Shown here: positions 61,951-64,000 of the stretch, one piece after another
Position numbering within the stretch: position 1 is the first letter of the stretch
Layout: each line of letters opens with the position of its first letter
Program-made: the position numbers and the translations under genes
Assembly: GCF_040115645.1 (NCBI RefSeq)
Contig: NC_089570.1
Coordinates: forward strand, 2,046,001 to 2,110,000
Source: Euwallacea fornicatus
Lineage: Eukaryota; Arthropoda; Insecta; Coleoptera; Curculionidae
Direction: 5' to 3'
Length of the DNA stretch: 64,000 nucleotides
Notes under the pieces: generated by a model
The model's input: only the letters and a program-made list of their open reading frames with translations
What the model was told of the DNA's origin: nothing
The model's database searches: none

Positions 61951-63010
61951 TTTGTCAAATGGGTTATAATAACACACGATCTGTGATCCTGAACTCTATG
62001 CGGTGTCTAAGGTAACGGCAAAACAAACTGATCGATATAATTTGACGCTCACGCCTCGGGCTAAGGAAATCGAGTTTGGACGGTAGGGGGAACAACTCAA
62101 TTGAGGAATGAGAGTATCAAACGATTATATTGAGGGATGTAACAATTTGAGGGCAACTAAGAGGAAAAATATAAGATACAACACGCGTTAAATGGGAGAT
62201 CGTTTTTGGAGTTTCATCTTGAGTGACCGTCATGAAAGGTGCGCGGTCGATTAAATCGGGGCACCATTGGGGGTATGCCGTATCAAAACTCAAAAAGTTC
62301 CAAGGGCTTTTGGGATTTTTCGAAGCAACTGAAATTTCCTTGGTCGAACGTTGACGAGGGCCGGGTTGCTCTGGGAAGATCCCGACGACAGCGAGGCGGA
62401 GGGGGAGGGGGGGGGGGATTGTAGTATCCTGGTTTTTTGTAAATAAATTTTAACTTTATGTGTCTTTTATCGTTAATTCCTTATTGAAATCCCTATGGCC
62501 ACGGCCCAGAAACGGACACGCTGGGCAATCCTCATTTCTAAGCGGTCTTAAAGCTTGGAAAAAATAGCTCTACCGAAAACGAGCTTTTTCTAACATCTAC
62601 TGTTTTTGCACAGCGAATTTGAGACCACCATGAAATGAAAGGAAGTTTGAGGTATAGATTCTATTAAACGTATATTGAATGTTCTCAAATCGTCTTTTTT
62701 TAAATAGTTGTGGTAGTACCTTCCATCCTGAAAGCTCCTACAACAATAATATTGAAATTATATCAGACCATCGCATCCTATCGAAGATTCAGCAAAAGTA
62801 AACTCACTTACTCAATAATTCGACTCACACAACAAAAACGAGTATAAATTTCTTCTTTCAATTGCATTCTCGCGTGGTCCTCACCAGACTCATTCCGATC
62901 ACGTTCTTGGCCCCATATCGTCGGAATTGGTTTCTATTTCCGTGAATCAGTGTCTATAAATTCCTCTATGGCAATCATTATTGTCATTCGGTTTTTAATT
63001 GGCGATCACG
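61951..63010. promoter_or_regulatory. Divergent spacer LRRC56-like/Osiris gene 2
   Basis: No gene is supported. A G-rich tract lies at about 62398-62418. The Osiris leader and promoter must lie in the right part. Confidence 0.4.
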
Positions 63011-63892
63011 ATGGTCCCTTCGAAAATTTTAGTGGCCGCAGCTCTCATTTTTACCGTTTCAGCTCAAAGCCCTTCGGCAATCGATGTTATCCAAGATATT
63101 TTCTCAAGCTGTCTCAAGGATTTATCCATTAAATGTGCCAAACCTAAAGCTCTAGGGTGGCTTAGTGATGTTGCCGACAAGGAAAAAATACGAATTAGTG
63201 AAGACTTAGTTTTGGTGAAGAAGGAGGCTGCTGAACCTGTGGTTGGTTGAAGCTGATGTCGGTAATGATTCGTTAATACTGAATTTGTAGCAAGGTCGAG
63301 GTATTGAGGGAGATGTATTTGAGAAGTTTGAAGATTTCCTGCAAACTCATGAGTTAGTGGTCAATCCGCCAGCCATTTTGAACCCCAGCGGACCGTTGGG
63401 CACTTTGGTGCCTCGCTCATTTGAACCTGAAGAACTGCGAGTGCCGTTGGCCGTCACAGGTCTATATTAGTTAAAACCATTCACCCCAATTAATTGCTGA
63501 AAAATTTCCAGGCCGATCGTCAAAAATCGTCAAAAAAGTCATTCTGCCGTTCCTGCTGGGTCTAAAATTCAAAACAGCAGTCATAGTCCCATTGGCTCTG
63601 GCCTTAATCGCCCTGAAGACCTGGAAAGCGTTAACTCTGGGACTCTTGTCCTTGGTTCTCACTGGAGCTTTGCTCATATTTAAGATAACGAAACCAAAGG
63701 TTAAGTTCGACTGCAGAAACCTTCGCGAACGTTTATCAATGTTGATTTCAGACGGTGAATTACGAGGTCGTTCACGTTCCTCATGAGCACATAGTGGACC
63801 ATCCTCCAGTGTCCAGCGGGTGGGACCATCCGGGATACGGAAGGCAGCTGAATTCGCAAGAAATGGCTTACAATTCTTATTTGTCCGAATGA
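63011..63892 (+). CDS. Osiris family protein (DUF1676), gene 2
   Basis: Exons 63011..63241, 63291..63459, 63512..63699 and 63752..63892 give 242 residues. Signal peptide: ILVAAALIFTVSAQ. The paired cysteines lie in SSCLKDLSIKCAKPKALG. Exon 2 has the family-like FEDFLQTHELVVNPP. Exon 3 is the hydrophobic domain (ILPFLLGLKFKTAVIVPLA, then WKALTLGLLSLVLTGALLI). The tail contains SQEMAYNSY, a good match to the Osiris AQxLAY-type motif. The first donor is weak (GTTGGT) and could shift by one codon. It points the same way as Osiris gene 1 but lies 13 kb away with unrelated genes between. Confidence 0.87.
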
Positions 63893-63929
63893 AAAAGTTT
63901 TTTGTTTTGTAAATAGCTTATTTCATATC

Positions 63930-63935
63930 ATTAAA
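63930..63935 (+). terminator. Polyadenylation signal of Osiris gene 2
   Basis: ATTAAA variant 38 bases after the stop codon. Confidence 0.45.
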
Positions 63936-64000
63936 TTATTTTTCAATACAGACTGATTTCGTTTTCATTTTTCTCCCTTGAGGAACTGCAAAGGGTTGAT

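Overview
This is a gene-dense stretch of an AT-rich insect nuclear genome. It holds intron-rich genes with short GT-AG introns, two Osiris genes (a family confined to insects and close relatives), a TRPV channel of the insect chordotonal organ, and several small TA-flanked inverted-repeat elements. A holometabolous insect fits best, and a beetle is my guess, but nothing here proves the order. All exon structures below were rebuilt by hand. Splice sites were chosen so that phases match and the joined protein stays open, and exon lengths were checked for consistency.

Layout from left to right: the 5' end of an unidentified gene (minus); an aldo/keto reductase (plus); a type-B carboxylesterase (minus) with a second copy of its last three exons downstream; a repeat-containing spacer; the TRPV channel nanchung (minus); the large clamp-loader subunit RFC1 (minus); stathmin (plus), with two alternative first exons and, inside its first intron on the opposite strand, an intact P-transposase-like gene; RNA polymerase II subunit RPB7 (minus); p190 RhoGAP as one 4.9 kb coding exon (minus); a GOLM-type Golgi protein (plus); ribosomal protein S18 (minus); VPS52 (plus); endophilin B (plus); Osiris gene 1 (plus); a GC-richer spacer; a conserved-looking coiled-coil protein of unknown function (plus); an LRRC56-like leucine-rich-repeat protein (minus); and Osiris gene 2 (plus).

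Most genes are unrelated housekeeping functions: DNA replication (RFC1), transcription (RPB7), translation (S18), Golgi traffic (VPS52, GOLM), membrane curvature (endophilin B) and cytoskeleton (stathmin, p190 RhoGAP). Several pairs are head-to-head and probably share promoters: RFC1/stathmin, p190 RhoGAP/GOLM and S18/VPS52. There is no operon logic.

The points most worth following up are the duplicated, phase-matched 3' exon trio of the esterase, the nested P-transposase-derived gene, the cysteine-rich alternative first exon of stathmin, an alternative exon that would remove the SH3 domain of endophilin B, and the unnamed coiled-coil gene between the two Osiris genes.
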